A stretch of DNA of 64,000 nucleotides from Cycas panzhihuaensis (Eukaryota > Cycadophyta). Both the position numbers and the translations under genes were made by a program. Shown here piece after piece: positions 26,525 to 38,280 of this stretch. Location of the stretch: contig CM041465.1 of assembly GCA_023213395.1 (NCBI GenBank), forward strand, positions 28,093,741-28,157,740, read 5' to 3'. The notes under the pieces were generated by a model. That model did not search any database. It was not told the DNA's origin and saw nothing but the letters and a program-made list of their open reading frames with translations. Every line of letters begins with the position of its first letter. Position 1 is the stretch's first letter.

Positions 26525-27899
26525 TTCAGTAAAGAATTATAGAAGTTCTATAATAAACCCTAGTGAGAATCCTAGGCTAAGAGGGGGTTCAACATAGCAC
26601 TGTATGGTATTATACTTTAGGCTATATAATGGGAGGTTATTTGTGAAGTTTAATTCATATTAAAGGCATTGTTTATGAATGTTATCAACTTATCTTCCTA
26701 TCTTCTCTATTGTATATGTAATACTTTCTTACTTTTATATAACATTTGAATTCATTTAGTGCTATCTAATGAATGGGAGGTTTTACCATTAGCATTTGAC
26801 AATCTTGTATGTTGCTCATCTTGATTCTTATTCAGTAGAGGAATATCTAAAATTATCAATTTATTTGGTGATTATTTTGTCAATGGTTTAACTTTACTCT
26901 TCATCATTTACTTTTCTCTTTTATATGTTATTTTTATTTTATTATATATTCTAAATAATTCTTTTACATTGTATTCTTTTGTCTACTATTAATTGGTAAC
27001 TAGAGAGTTATGATTATAACACATAATAATATGATCTTTTATTATAAATAATAATTATTTATACCATCTCATACTTTTTTATTAAAAAAAAAGGTAACCA
27101 TATGTATTGAAAGAGGCAGTCATATACCCCTCATTAATCTAGTGAATTTGTACTTAGTTTACATGAACTTTCATAGACTAGTCTTGAACAAATACTTTAT
27201 AAAGAGTATGAATCCTTCAATCAATAAGACTAGCATTAGTACTCAATAATCTATTATATTTTGTGGTGCCTCTAATATTAAGATGTCAATTTATTTTTAC
27301 TTTCTATACACCTATAAAGTCTTAATATGTATCCCGATTTGTCATCTAGAGGGATGGAGGGGATGGTAGTCTCTCTCTTATATTTTTTTTAGTTCTAAAT
27401 TATATGTAATATTTTTTATTAATAGAACTATATTTTTAACACACATACATAAACATATACATACATTCTAATTGATTTTTCTTGTTCTATGCACTAACCG
27501 TTTTAGAAATAATATGATTAGGAATAATTTAATAATTATTATTTTATTAGAGCATAAGAAAGAAATCTATCATATATAGTGAAGTGATCCTAAATTGAAT
27601 CTACTTCATCAAACAAGATGAAAGTTGATAAGAAACTTGAAATGAAGCTCCTAAGAGCCAAATGGTCAATAGACCCTAAACTAATTATCTTACAAAAGAT
27701 GATTTATAAATGAATAATAAAATTCTATCTATAGATATCAAAATTGACCCCTTTTAAAAAATTTATCTTCCTCGTAATAATAAATTTGATTTCTAATAAT
27801 AATAATAAGATGCCTAGTCCCTAATAATAATAAAAATAAATTCTAATAATTAAAGTTAATAATTTATCATATTTATGGTTGAATTTACCTTATAAAATA
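26525..27899. other. No recognisable gene
   Basis: Very AT-rich, with simple TAATAA-type runs at about 27775-27860. No domain or element boundary seen; the left part may belong to the target of Copia-B, the right part to the 3' end of Gypsy-M. Confidence 0.5.
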
Positions 27900-28603
27900 T
27901 TTATGGTTGTATTAGATTATAATAAGTCCCTTCCCTTAGAAAAAATACTTTGCCCATGAAGTATTAGTAATGATGGGTCATCCGTAATAAATTGTTTATT
28001 TTCCCAAGTTACCTCTTGTCACATTAGTCCTTTTTATTTAATCAAGTATTTTGTAATATTTCATAATTTAAGTTTATACCAATAGGTATCCATAGTGCCT
28101 TCAAATTTAATCGCAAGCTTCTTATCCTCATCTATCATTAGTAGTTTGGTCATTATCCCTATATGATATCCTATTTTTATTTTAAGGTTAGATATATAGA
28201 AGATGACATGGATCCTACTTCCTTCAAGTAGATCAACAACATAAGCTACCTCTCCAAACTTTTTCTAGATTTTATATGGGCCATAAAATCTTGGTGTTAG
28301 TTTGTATTTACCATGTTGATTAAGGGAGGTATGTTTACATGGATATAGTTTTATATAATCTTAATCTCCTTAAATTTCCTTTCAATTCTCTTCTAGTTCA
28401 TCTATTACGTTTTTTGATTCATTGTGATACCATAGTTATTCTTTGAGTTCCTCTAAAATTCTCTTAGATTGTGCTATTAATTACTCTATTGTTAGAGTTT
28501 TTATTATATCTTAGATATAATTTATTAGTGCAAGAGGCAAATAACTGTATAATACCATGAAGGGTATTATCTTTATCAATGCATGGTAATTGGTGTTTTT
28601 TAC
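27900..28603 (-). pseudogene. Gypsy-M integrase C-terminal part
   Basis: The minus strand contains the conserved tail of Ty3/gypsy integrases near 28180-28330: KLTPRFYGPYKI, then FGEVAYVVDLLEGSRIH, then a strand corresponding to FHVSxLK (FYISNLK). It is the downstream part of the gene whose upstream part lies at 32691-34558. The LINE is inserted between them. Several TAG and TAA codons. Confidence 0.75.
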
Positions 28604-28622
28604 TTTTTTTTTTTTCTTTTTT
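28604..28622 (-). repeat. LINE poly(A) tail
   Basis: A T run with one C on the plus strand, equal to an A tail at the 3' end of the minus-strand LINE. Confidence 0.8.
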
Positions 28623-28843
28623 TGATATGGTGTAAATAAATATGGGGATTAGAAGGGGACCCCAACCCCTATACAAAATCTATCGAAATGGCTACTTGAA
28701 TTGATTATGACAAGCCCACAACCTAGCTTTTACACAAACCAGACATTTATAAGAGATTGACTCTAGGAACACCCCAAGTCCTTATAAACCAGACCCATTA
28801 TCTCTTCAAGTAAGTCATTGTTCCAACTCTCATTCCTTTTGCG

Positions 28844-29281
28844 CTAGACCCCCCAATTAGATAATCTATCAGCCACCCCATTCCCTTCTATGTATGTGTG
28901 GATAAATTGCACTTCTTCAATCCTACATAGCATCTCCCTCACATCTTCTATCATAGCGCAGTGTATCCAATCTGTCTCTACTTCCACCCTTATGAACTTA
29001 ATCATGTTCAGAGGGTCCCCTTCCACTATTACTTTCAGACCTCCAGCTTTGGTAACCAAGTCTACCACTCTATGCATGGCTCTCAGCTCAGCCTCATGAC
29101 TTGTCTGTATACCATAGTACTCAGTAAAGGCCCATAGAGCCTTTCCTCTCCCATCCCTATAGACACCACCTCCCCTGCCCTCTCTAGGGTTATCTTTTGA
29201 TGAAGCGTCGAAATTTATCTTTAACCAGTCTTGCAGAGGTGGGTCCCAACTCCCTTGTCTAACCTCCTTTGACTTGGGCAT
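28844..29281 (-). pseudogene. LINE ORF2 RNase H domain
   Basis: An open frame of 145 codons with the RVT_3-type RNase H pattern: INFDASS (catalytic Asp, residues about 22-28), SHEAELRAM (Glu), VEGDPLN (Asp) and GVADRLS (final Asp). It ends ADRLSNWGV, the natural end of this domain. It is the last domain of ORF2 and would remove RNA from RNA-DNA hybrids. All four acidic residues are present, although upstream parts of ORF2 are broken. Confidence 0.88.
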
Positions 29282-29296
29282 TATATCTCCAAAGCC

Positions 29297-30560
29297 CTAC
29301 CTAACTAGAATCCTCCTATCATCATAGGTAATAGCATATTCATCTTTCACCCTAGAATTTTCTTTCAGGGATACCTCAATGATCCCAAACAAGCTAGACT
29401 CAGACATTCTCTTATCTTGAAAGATGTGCTTGTTCCTTTCTTTCCATAAGTTCCATACAAGAGTGGGGAGGGATATTAGCCACAAGGACTGAAGCATCCT
29501 ACATTTGAAAGGGAAAACCTAAGCCACAGTAAAGTCCTTGACTGTCTCAGGGATAGCCCAGGAGACTTCAAATGATCCCCAAAGCTGAGCCCACACCTCT
29601 CTTGCATAGGAGTAGTGCAACAATATATGATCCAAAGACTCTTCCTTCTTAAAGTAGAGAACACACTTGCTTGCCAGCTGGAATCCCCTTTTCTTGAGAT
29701 TATTCAAGGTAAGAATCTTATTCTTAAGATAGAGCCACAAAAAAATAGTAATCTTAGGGATAATCCCCAACTTCTACACACTCTGTAATAGCTTATATTC
29801 CGTGATACCTTTTTCCCCCAGTAGGAAGAGGTACCCAGATCTGACTGTATATCTCCCTCAGGGGGACCCTGGCCAAACCAAGGTATCTTCTCTTAGAAAT
29901 CTAGGAATATATATGCTATCCAGCTCTTTCCTTGGCTCTGCAACATGCTGCTCATCCCCCATCTCTTGGGAGACTTCATCAAAGTTTTTCTATTTCTTCT
30001 CTCCCCCACACGAATCCTAATAATCCTTAACCTTTTTGCCATACCTGCTCTGGCACATAGGTTGTAGGGGACCAAGCATAGGCCATCTATTTAGTTGCCT
30101 ATTACCGTGCCAGGTATCCTCCTATAAGTCTATCACTTTACCATCCCTTAAGCTCCACTGGGCCCCAGTCATTAATATTTTTCTCACAGATACTAAGCTC
30201 CTCTATATGGATGATCCTTGGGACCCAGGTGTATTATCCTTTAGGAATTGCTTGCCCTTGAGGTATTTATGAGTAATAATCTTGCACCAGGCCTTCTCCT
30301 CCATGACAGTAAGACTCCAACCAAGTTTGGAGATCAGAGCACTATTAAAACTTGTTATATCCTTAACATTCAAGCCACCTACCCATTTAGGGAGGCACAC
30401 TTTATCCTAAGACACTAGATGGACTCTCTCCTTGTCCTCTGACCCTGACCATAGAAACCTCTTTTGGATAGATTCAAGAGTACACTTAACCCTCCTAGGA
30501 CACCTAAATAAAGACATCATGTATATCAGGATACTCTGAAGTGAAGAAACCAGAAGTTAG
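29297..30560 (-). pseudogene. LINE ORF2 region with zinc-binding RVT domain
   Basis: The stretch at 29519-29770 (IPKITIFLWLYLKNKILTL, then SLDHILLHYSYAREVW) matches the zf-RVT module of plant LINEs, which normally has conserved W, C and H residues; here C-x2-C is partly lost. 29297-29497 (LPTLVWNLWKERNKHIF) is the conserved continuation. 30203-30400 (MCLPKWVGGLNVKDITSFN) is the conserved region between RT and zf-RVT, usually beginning CxPKxxGGLGxxD. Frames shift between these pieces. Confidence 0.8.
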
Positions 30561-31640
30561 AATTTCCTAGTCTAGCTCAACAGAGCCCCTTTCCAGTCAA
30601 CTAACTTCCTTTGGACCCTACTGATGATTGGGTTCCAAAGGTCCTTCTCCATTCTGCCTAAAAAAAGTGGCATTCCAAGATAAAGAGTAGGTAGCTCCGT
30701 AGGTGACATCTCCAAAATCCTGCAAATAACTCTCTTTGTCCTTTCTGTAGTGTTCAAGAAAAAGATGTTGCTTTTCCTTAGGTTTATTTTTTGGTTTGTC
30801 ATTATTTCAAATCTTTCCAGTTGAGATTTTATTACCCTAGCTTCTTTTATCGTGGCCTTCCCAAGCAAGATATTTTCATCCACAAAATGGTGATACACAA
30901 TATTATCTACACCCGATGTGGGCCTAAGACCCATAATCTTCTTGGAAACCCTAGCTTCCTCCATAGACCTACCTAAGATATCTACCATTATAATAAACAA
31001 GTAGGGGGCTAGTAGATCCCCTTGACTTAGGCCTCTGTAGCCTGAGAAAAAGGAAGAGGAGGATCCATTTATAATCATATAAAATATGGGCCTTGATATG
31101 AAACTCTTGATCTAGGCTCTCCAGTAATTCCCAAACCTAAATGCACTGATACAATCCAATAAACAGTCATACAATACCCTATCATAGGCTTTTGAGAGGT
31201 CTACCTTGACAACCATCCCGGGATCCTTCCTCTGGGAGATTGAATGGATCATTTCATGAACCACAATGATACCATCGAGAATTTATCTTCCCTTCACGAA
31301 CCCATCCTAGTTTAGACCTATGATCGAGGGGAGATATTCTTTGAGCCTATTTGCCAAGACCTTGGCTAGAATTTTGTATTTTACATTACATAGGCTGATG
31401 GGCCTGAAATCTTCCATCGTCTTAGAATCACCTTTCTTCAGGATTAGAACTAGGAATGTTGCTTACTATTCGCTATGGATTTTACCATTCATATGAAATT
31501 CCTTTACAGCTTCTACAAGGTTATCCTTTGTTATCTCCCAATATTCCTGATAAAAGCTTAGAGGAAAGTCGTTGGGTCTAGGAGATTTCTCCCTCTTCAT
31601 CCCAAAAATAGCTTTCCTCACCTCTTCTTGAGAGAAGGAG
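30561..31640 (-). pseudogene. LINE ORF2 reverse transcriptase
   Basis: Conserved RT blocks in order: DFRPISLCNVKYKILAKVLA (about 31350-31420), a KVDLSKAYDRV block (about 31170-31210), GLSQGDLLAPYLFIIMVDIL (about 30970-31030), and the polymerase site at about 30875-30889, which reads HFVDE instead of FADD. The last open piece, 30572-31078, continues through YLGMPLFLGR, typical of plant LINE RT. Both changes in the polymerase site argue for an inactive enzyme. Confidence 0.9.
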
Positions 31641-32375
31641 GCCTCCAGAGCTCTATTTGTAGATTTATTTACCTTTATTGGTATAGCCTCGAGAACCTCC
31701 CTTCTAATTGCCTCATCTATACATCATGGCTCCTTATATAGTTCCAAGAAGTAATCCACTGCAGTATCTTTGATACTTTCTAGATCTATAATTTCCTCCC
31801 CCTTCTCATTTATTAAAGCTTTGATATGATTACATGATATATGTTTAACCGTTGTCATATGGAAAAAAAATTATGTTTCTGTCCCCCTCGGCTAACCATA
31901 AGGCCCTAGACTTCTGTTTCTAGAAGATTTCCTCCTTAGTCAAAACATCATATAGAACAGACAAAAGGCCTCTTTCATCCTGGTCTAGATTGAGGGTGTG
32001 TCCTTGCCCTTATATTATTCCTTCAAGGGCATTTAACTCATCTAGAATCTGAGCCTTCCTGGTGAAAATATCATCATAGGAGTTTTCATTCCAGACTTTG
32101 ATATGATGTTTCACCCAATTTAATTTTTGTGAGAATCTCCACATCGCACATCCAAACACTGGAATCTTCCACCTCTCAGTTATTAGTCCGTAGAGGCTAG
32201 GATCTCTTATCCGCATAAGTTCAAATAAGAAAGGAGCATTTACCTAACCTTTATTTTCATCGAATCCTATCACCAATGGAGTGTGATCAGATACTGTCCT
32301 GGGCAGGGCTTCCAACTTGATGTTGCTATGTTGGCTAGCCTAGTCATAATTGACTATGACTCTATCTAAATTGAC
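31641..32375 (-). pseudogene. LINE ORF2 linker between endonuclease and RT
   Basis: Minus-strand sequence between the two enzyme domains. The open piece at 32010-32216 (MRIRDPSLYGLITERW, then GCAMWRFSQKLNWVKHHIK) matches the conserved linker of plant LINEs. Several stops. Confidence 0.7.
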
Positions 32376-32690
32376 CTAGATATGGTGAGAGCCTAATCTT
32401 TTATTAGACCAAGTGAACTTGTGGCCCCGTAAGGGGATATCCATTAGCCCACCCTTCTGCATAAAGTCCCCCAACTCTTCCATGCTTTTTGTCCATTTGA
32501 TTTGCCCCCCTTTCTTCTCTTCAGGAGAAAGGGCCGTATTAAAGTCCCCTGCTATTACCCATGGTCTAGACCAGTTCGCATGGGCCTCCAGAAGCCTGCT
32601 CCAGAGACGCTTCCTTTTATCTTGAATAAGGGGAGTGTACACATTAGTAACCAACCATTTATAGTTGGAATTCTATCCAGGTAAATCTAT
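32376..32690 (-). pseudogene. LINE ORF2 endonuclease, C-terminal half
   Basis: The open frame 32376-32654 begins at MVTNVYTPLIQDKRK and contains WVIAGDFNTALSPEEKKGG and RGHKFTWSNKRLG, the second half of an exonuclease-endonuclease-phosphatase fold. The N-terminal catalytic part (usually WNVRGLN) is missing, so this endonuclease is truncated at the 5' end of the insertion. Confidence 0.88.
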
Positions 32691-34558
32691 TTTACCCATG
32701 TGGATTGGTTATCCTTGGTTTAGTAATGTAACTATGTTTTCAAAAATTTGGTGATTACTTTAGTTTGTCTATCTATTTGGGGGTGGTATATTATGCTCAT
32801 GGTAAATTAGGTCCTTTCCAATTTGAATAGGTCCTTCCAAAAGTGGATTGTGAATTTAGGATCCTTCTCACTTATTATCTTTTAGGAAATCCACATAATA
32901 TATGGATGTTCTCAGTGAATATTTTAGTTACTTAAGATGCCTTATAGAATGATTAGATAGGAATGAAATATGCATATTTCATCAAATAATCAACTACTAT
33001 AACTAACACATCTTTTGTTCCTAATTTTAGAAGTCTAGTTAAGATTTTCATAGATATTTCCTCCAATCTTTACTTAGTTGATCTAGAGGTTGTGGCATTC
33101 CTAAAGTTTATACTAATTTTTCTTTTTATTTCTAATAAGTCTTTTATTAAAAAGTAAGATTATTTGCATTTGCTTTTATCCCTCTCTAGTAGAATGATCT
33201 CTTTATCTTTTTGTAGGTTTTGAGGAACCCTAAATTCATTGATGTATATGAATCATGATGATCTTTAAGGATTCATTCCTTAAAATATGACTCTTGAGGT
33301 AAATAGATCTTATTTTTATAAATTGGGGTACTTCCCTATTTTGTCTAAGGAGTCTCTTCTAATTCTTTAGGATTTTTTTTTGTGATGGCCTTTACCCCCT
33401 TATCTTGTGAGAATTCTTGGTGTAATTACTCATGCCATATAAGTATAATTATTGTGATAATTAAGTAGTTGGCATCTTCAAATTTTCTCGATAATCCATT
33501 AACTATAAAATTCTCTTTTCCTCTCTTATATAAGATTTCAAAGTTATAGTCTTAGACTTTATTGACTAATTTTTACTACTTCTTAGATATGTTATGTTGT
33601 GTCAAGATGTACTTTAGGTTGTGATAGCTTGTCCTATTAATAAATTTTGTCTACAATAAATATTAGCTCCATTTTGCTAAGCTATATAGAATGGATAACA
33701 TCTCCTTATCACATGTACTCTTGGCTCCTTTATGTAGATTTAGTTTTTGGCTCTCAATAGGGTGGTCCTTTCATAGTAAAGTTATACCTACTCTTACTCC
33801 TAATGTGTCACATTCTACTATAAATTATTGGGAGAAGTCTAGCATAGCTAAGACTAGTATGGTAGTGATGGCCCTTTTTAATTTCTTGAAACTTAAATTA
33901 ACATTATTATCCTAGTTAAAGTTATCCTTCTTGGTAATGTTGGTTGGGGATCTAACTATATCAACATATCCTTTTATGAATTTTTAGTAACATCTCATGA
34001 TTCTTAGAAATTCCTTGGGTTTTAACATATTCTTCTATATGGGCCAATTAAGAATGGATTGTGTTTTTATAGGATCAATTCTAATTTTATCTTTTTAAAT
34101 AATACATTTAAAATATTTAAGGGTCCTCCTTCCAAAATAATATTTTAATTTCTTCATAAAATATTGGTTATCCTAAAGGACCTAAAATATTTGTTAGATG
34201 TGTACCAGATATTCCTATAAAGTTTTGTTGAAGGTAAGAATATTGTCAAAGAAGACCATAAAAGACTTTCTTAGGAAGGATACAAATACATTATTCATAT
34301 TTGCTTAAAACATTACTAGGGTATTGGTTAGCCTATGTAGCATCAGCTTAAACTCATATATCCCTTGTTATATTCAAAAAAATATTTTCTCTATGTTTTG
34401 AGGCTAGATCAATATTTAGTAATACCCTAAATAGAGATTAATCTTGGTGCAATAGTTTGCCCCATGTAGTTCATCTATAATATCATCCATTCATGGAATG
34501 GGATATAAGCCCAACTACATCCTTCCTTTGCTCTAACAATAGTTGATGGAAAAAAGAC
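32691..34558 (-). pseudogene. Gypsy-M RT, RNase H and integrase, upstream part
   Basis: Read leftward from 34558. The RT shows YPIP, stop, MDDIIDELHGANYCTKINL at about 34440-34510, then the connection motif RCY, stop, KFIKGYVDIV (about 33955-34010), which matches the gypsy GYYRRFIKGY block. RNase H and integrase follow toward 32700 but are heavily decayed. The upstream boundary is set by the Copia-C LTR at 34559; gag and protease of Gypsy-M are not seen. Confidence 0.75.
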
Positions 34559-34719
34559 TGAATTTCAAAAGAGAATGATCTTGCTTGATTGATAGGTAAG
34601 AGTTTCCCTCTCATGTAAATACAATTGATTTACAAAAGAGGCCTAATACATGCATACTAAGTGTCATTCTTAAACAAAAGAGGGGTTATGATATATGACC
34701 CTTGATAATACTTAAAAGA
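34559..34719 (-). repeat. Probable Copia-C 3' LTR
   Basis: About 161 bp between TGAATTTC and CTTAAAAGA; a purine run on the minus strand (CTTAGGGGG, 34720-34728) adjoins it. No second copy is present, so the ends are tentative. Confidence 0.5.
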
Positions 34720-34729
34720 CCCCCTAAGT

Positions 34730-35340
34730 AAAAACATAAGATACAACATTAATATTTCAATACTTGTCAAAACACTAAAACCTATTTTTTAATAAGGGCT
34801 TTATAAATATATCTATAACTTGTTGTCTATTTCTATAGTATTATAGATATATTTCTTTATTTTAGACCTTTTTCTTTAATAAAATGGTGATGTTCTTCTA
34901 TGTGTTTAGTTCTTGCATGAAAACTAGATTTTTTGTAAGTTTGATAACACTTTGATTATCATAGTTACTTTAATATAGTTTTGATTTAAATCTTTAAGAA
35001 GTTATCTTAACATCACTACTTCATAGATTATATTGACTATAACTTTATACTCTACTTCTATTAGTGATAATACTATAGTTGGTTATTTTTTGTTACTTCA
35101 GGATGTTATAGCTAATCCAAGATTAAAATAATATCCCAATGTATACTTTCTTTCTTGTCATTCACCTACCTAGTTTGAGTCACTATATCTAATTAAACCT
35201 AGTTTATTTATTTTAATATACTTCAATTTAAGGTCTAATATACCTTTGATATATCTTAAGATCATTTTATTAGCATTATAGTAACTTTAGGATTATTTGT
35301 AAATATGAAAATAATTCCTATAAAATTATATATATATCTA

Positions 35341-35371
<31 letters not shown>

Positions 35372-35382
35372 ATATATATATA

Positions 35383-35419
<37 letters not shown>

Positions 35420-35432
35420 GTATATATATATA

Positions 35433-35491
<59 letters not shown>

Positions 35492-36921
35492 TAGGGTTAT
35501 TATCAAGTAAATGAGACTTCTAACTAGTTGTCTAAAGAGTATCTCACTTACTTAATGGGTATCTTAATTAATTATTAGAATACATCGTGTTTCCATGGGT
35601 ATGGCATAGGGATTACAATCTTCTATATTAAATCTTTTGAAAAGAATCTTAGCATACTTTGACTATAAAATAAAAATATTATTTATTGTTTGATTAACTT
35701 CTATATCAAGATAATAATGGAGTGGACCCATATCAATCCCTTCAACATTATTTTCTATTTGTATTCACCCCGATTTAATTATTTTATGATCATTACCCAT
35801 AACAATCATATAATTTATATATACAAAAATTATGGTAATCAACTCTTCTTTTTGTTTCTTAACATAAAGACATGGATCAACTTCACACTTGTTGAACTCT
35901 TTCCTTTGGAGATGATAATTTAGCTTTGTATACCAAGCTCATGGTGCTTATTTTAAGCCATGCAAAACCTTTTCTAATTTGAAAACTAGATTTTCTTCTC
36001 TCTTTTTCATGCACCCTAGTGGTGTTTCCCTATAGACTTCTTCATCTAAATCACCATTAAGAAAGGGACTATTTATATTGTACCATTATAGCTATAACTA
36101 TCCTAATGGTTGTTAATTTTGCTACTAGGGCCAAAATTTGAGTATATCCTTTTGCAACTAATTTGGCTTTATACTTTTTAATGCTACCATTAGATTTTTC
36201 TTTTATTTTGTAGTGCACTATAATAGATTTACCTTTAGATAAAGAAACTAACTCCTAAATATTATTCTATTTTATGAAGAGCATTTGTTTACTTGTAAAT
36301 TCTAGTCATTCTACCTTTTGATTAACTTCTTCAAAGCTCTAAGGTTAAACTAAATAGATTAATGCTTAATATCTTTAAAATCTTATTCTTTGTTCTAAAA
36401 CATCTTTTTTTGACTCTTCTATAATCTTTAAGTATCAAATGGGTAGTCTTTTTCAAGAACACTTTCCTATCTTTTTGTCTCAACTTTTAATTTTGTTGTT
36501 TCAAGTTCTTCATGAAATATAGTTTCTTCCTAATCTATAACTTCTTCATTTGGAGACTACATATTTTCTTCTATTATTATGCCCTTTTAGGTGCAAATAG
36601 AATCCTTTTTTACTAGAGTAACTTCATCAAATATGAAATTTTTGCTCATATAAATTTTGCTAGTTTTTATATCTGTACAATGATAAGCTTTATATTTGCT
36701 ACTATGTGGAATCATGATACATTCAATACTTTTATCATCTAATTTAGTTTTTTTTAAATTTAGAATGTGCACATAGGTAGTGTTTGTAAAAGTTCTTAGA
36801 TGGCTTACATTAGGTTTCCTGCCTATCTATACTTCTTATAGAGTAACTTTATCAAAGGCTCTTATGGGACTTTTATGTATAAGATAAATAATTGTATTAA
36901 CAACTACAACTAATCCAGTTT
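34730..36921 (-). pseudogene. Copia-C pol: integrase tail, RT, RNase H
   Basis: The RNase H end reads YYRNRQQVIDIFIKPL (about 34790-34850), and the RT/RNase H boundary is interrupted by the AT repeat at 35324-35490. RT motifs run from 35500 to 36250. The open frame 36587-36772 (LKKTKLDDKSIECIMIPHSS) is the integrase-to-RT linker, preceded by KSPIRAFDKVTLQEV and GRKPNVSHLRTF (36780-36900), the copia integrase tail. Stops are common. Confidence 0.8.
35324..35490. repeat. Interrupted (AT)n microsatellite within a pol relic
   Basis: About 165 bp of AT dinucleotides with GTATAT and CTGTATAT interruptions, spaced so that short blocks repeat. Both strands give artefactual Tyr-Ile frames. Copia-C coding resumes on both sides. 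Confidence 0.95.
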
Positions 36922-37276
36922 TGAATCTATTAATTTTATAATACTCTTCAAAATGAGTATAAAATGCATTAGTAATATTTACTTTCATGTTTCTAACCTT
37001 GATTTAGTAGAAAAATGCTATTCAAACTCTTAAAATATTAAAAAATAATAATTCCGGTACAACCTATCCTTACCAGTGGTATGACTAAGAAGTCTACTAG
37101 GATGACCAGGAAGTCTACCAGTATGACTAGGAAGTCTGTAGGTATGACCAAGAAGTTTGTAGGTACGACCAAGAAGTCTATCAATGTGACTAAGAAGTCT
37201 ACAGATATGACTAGACGACGTAGAGGTGTGACTAACCAGCCTGTCAGTGCGACTAGACCTGTAGATTGCAACTAAA
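36922..37276 (+). repeat. Gypsy-E 5' LTR, start (right end not placed)
   Basis: From TGAATCTATT at 36922 onward the sequence matches 50385-50616: CTATTAATTT, AATACTCTTC, GAGTATAAAA, AAAAATGCTATTCA, and TACAACCTATCCTTAC, then the minisatellite. The second copy is preceded by a polypurine tract, so these are LTRs of one plus-strand gypsy element. The LTR must continue past 37276, but the other copy is truncated there, so its end is unknown. Confidence 0.7.
37078..37266. repeat. 21-bp minisatellite, nine units
   Basis: Nine consecutive 21-bp units with a core like GACTAGGAAGTCT; the first six are well preserved, the last three diverged. Because 21 is divisible by three, both strands have open frames with 7-residue periods, which I treat as artefacts. 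A shorter array lies at 50550-50618. Confidence 0.93.
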
Positions 37277-38280
37277 AAATGGCAAAATAGAGAGAAAGAT
37301 GGATTTTAATGGAGAAAAAAGTTTCTGTTTGGCATAGAAATTTAGGAGGATGATTTTACATATATCCTCTCTCTAATAAAAGAAAGAAACCAAGATATAA
37401 ATGGATTTAAATAAGTCTTTTAACCGATCAAAATATAGGTTAAACAAACTAAAATGGAAAAACCATTTTTGAAAGAAACGAGTATGATAGGGGCTTTAAA
37501 TCTACCTGGATCTATTCAAAAATTAGAGGAACGATGCCCAACAATAGTAGATGTAGTGGAGGAGCAATAATTATGGGGAATAACTTAGAGTAGATTCCCA
37601 AGTAAGAAAAATAGCTCCAAACCAAAGATTGCATAAGAAAAATGGAGGGAAATAGAAGTGCAGAGAAAAACAGATGGAAGGAGTAGAAGAAAAGCACCCA
37701 AATCTATTTGTGGGCATTGAAGAAGCCTAAGAAGGCTTAGACACAATTAAAGGAGGAAGAAAACCAAACGTAGCAATCCAAGGAAGATGTCGAGGTGAAA
37801 ATCTTTTCCAAGAAAGGGTTTATAATTGAATAATAGACAAATCTTCATACATAGATCACTGGTAAAGGTACTAAAGAGTATGTAATAGCCCAAAATATAA
37901 CCAACATACATTCCTCCACTCCTAAATTACTGTAGTAGTCCTGTTCAGGCTTAGTAGAGTGTAAAAATATAGAATTTTGTAAGAAAAAATCAAAATATTT
38001 TTAAATATAATGTATCATTATTGTATATTATTCTAAATTTATTTCTATTGGACTAAGTCTTTACTTTTTCATTCAAATTTGGATTAATATTTTCAGTATT
38101 AGACCACGATTTCTTAAAATCCTTAGGAATTTAGGGATTTTTAAAGAAAAAAGGAAAAAAAGAAAAAAAAAACTCTTGTTTTGTTGTGTAAAAGATTTTA
38201 TAAAAATTAGGTTTCAATATTTATTGAATGGTAAGCCTTTGACTAAACCACTAGAGAGAGAGCATAGACAATGAAGGAAA
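37277..38280 (+). other. Rest of Gypsy-E LTR and leader
   Basis: No coding motif. A possible LTR end or primer site cannot be fixed: the segment near 37857 (CACTGGTAAAGGTACT) looks somewhat like CA plus a TGG primer site, but this is not convincing. Poly-A runs lie at 38145-38172. Confidence 0.4.

Larger units (their letters stand above)
28604..32690 (-). mobile_element. 5'-truncated LINE inserted in Gypsy-M
   Basis: The minus strand has, in order, the C-terminal half of an endonuclease, RT, a zinc-binding domain, RNase H and a 3' A-rich tail (complement of the T run at 28604-28622). This is the layout of plant L1-type LINEs with a terminal RNase H. The endonuclease begins at about its middle, so the 5' end is lost, as is common for incomplete reverse transcription. 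I could not identify a clear target duplication. It is flanked on both sides by minus-strand gypsy pol sequence. Confidence 0.88.
34559..36921 (-). mobile_element. Copia-C, truncated copia element
   Basis: A minus-strand copia fragment with a probable 3' LTR (34559-34719), RNase H, RT and the C-terminal part of integrase. It is cut at the right where the Gypsy-E LTR begins (36922), so protease, gag and the 5' LTR are absent. It lies just upstream of the RT of Gypsy-M, probably inside it. Confidence 0.75.

Noticed and set aside
28464-28676. 70-codon minus-strand open frame
   Set aside because: It crosses the LINE tail into gypsy sequence; a chimera of two elements and not a gene.
35305-35514. 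Open frames on both strands
   Set aside because: Translated AT repeat; both strands give Tyr-Ile runs.
37038-37275. Periodic open frames on both strands (MTKKST-like and VDFLVI-like)
   Set aside because: Consequence of a 21-bp tandem repeat without stops; lies in an LTR.
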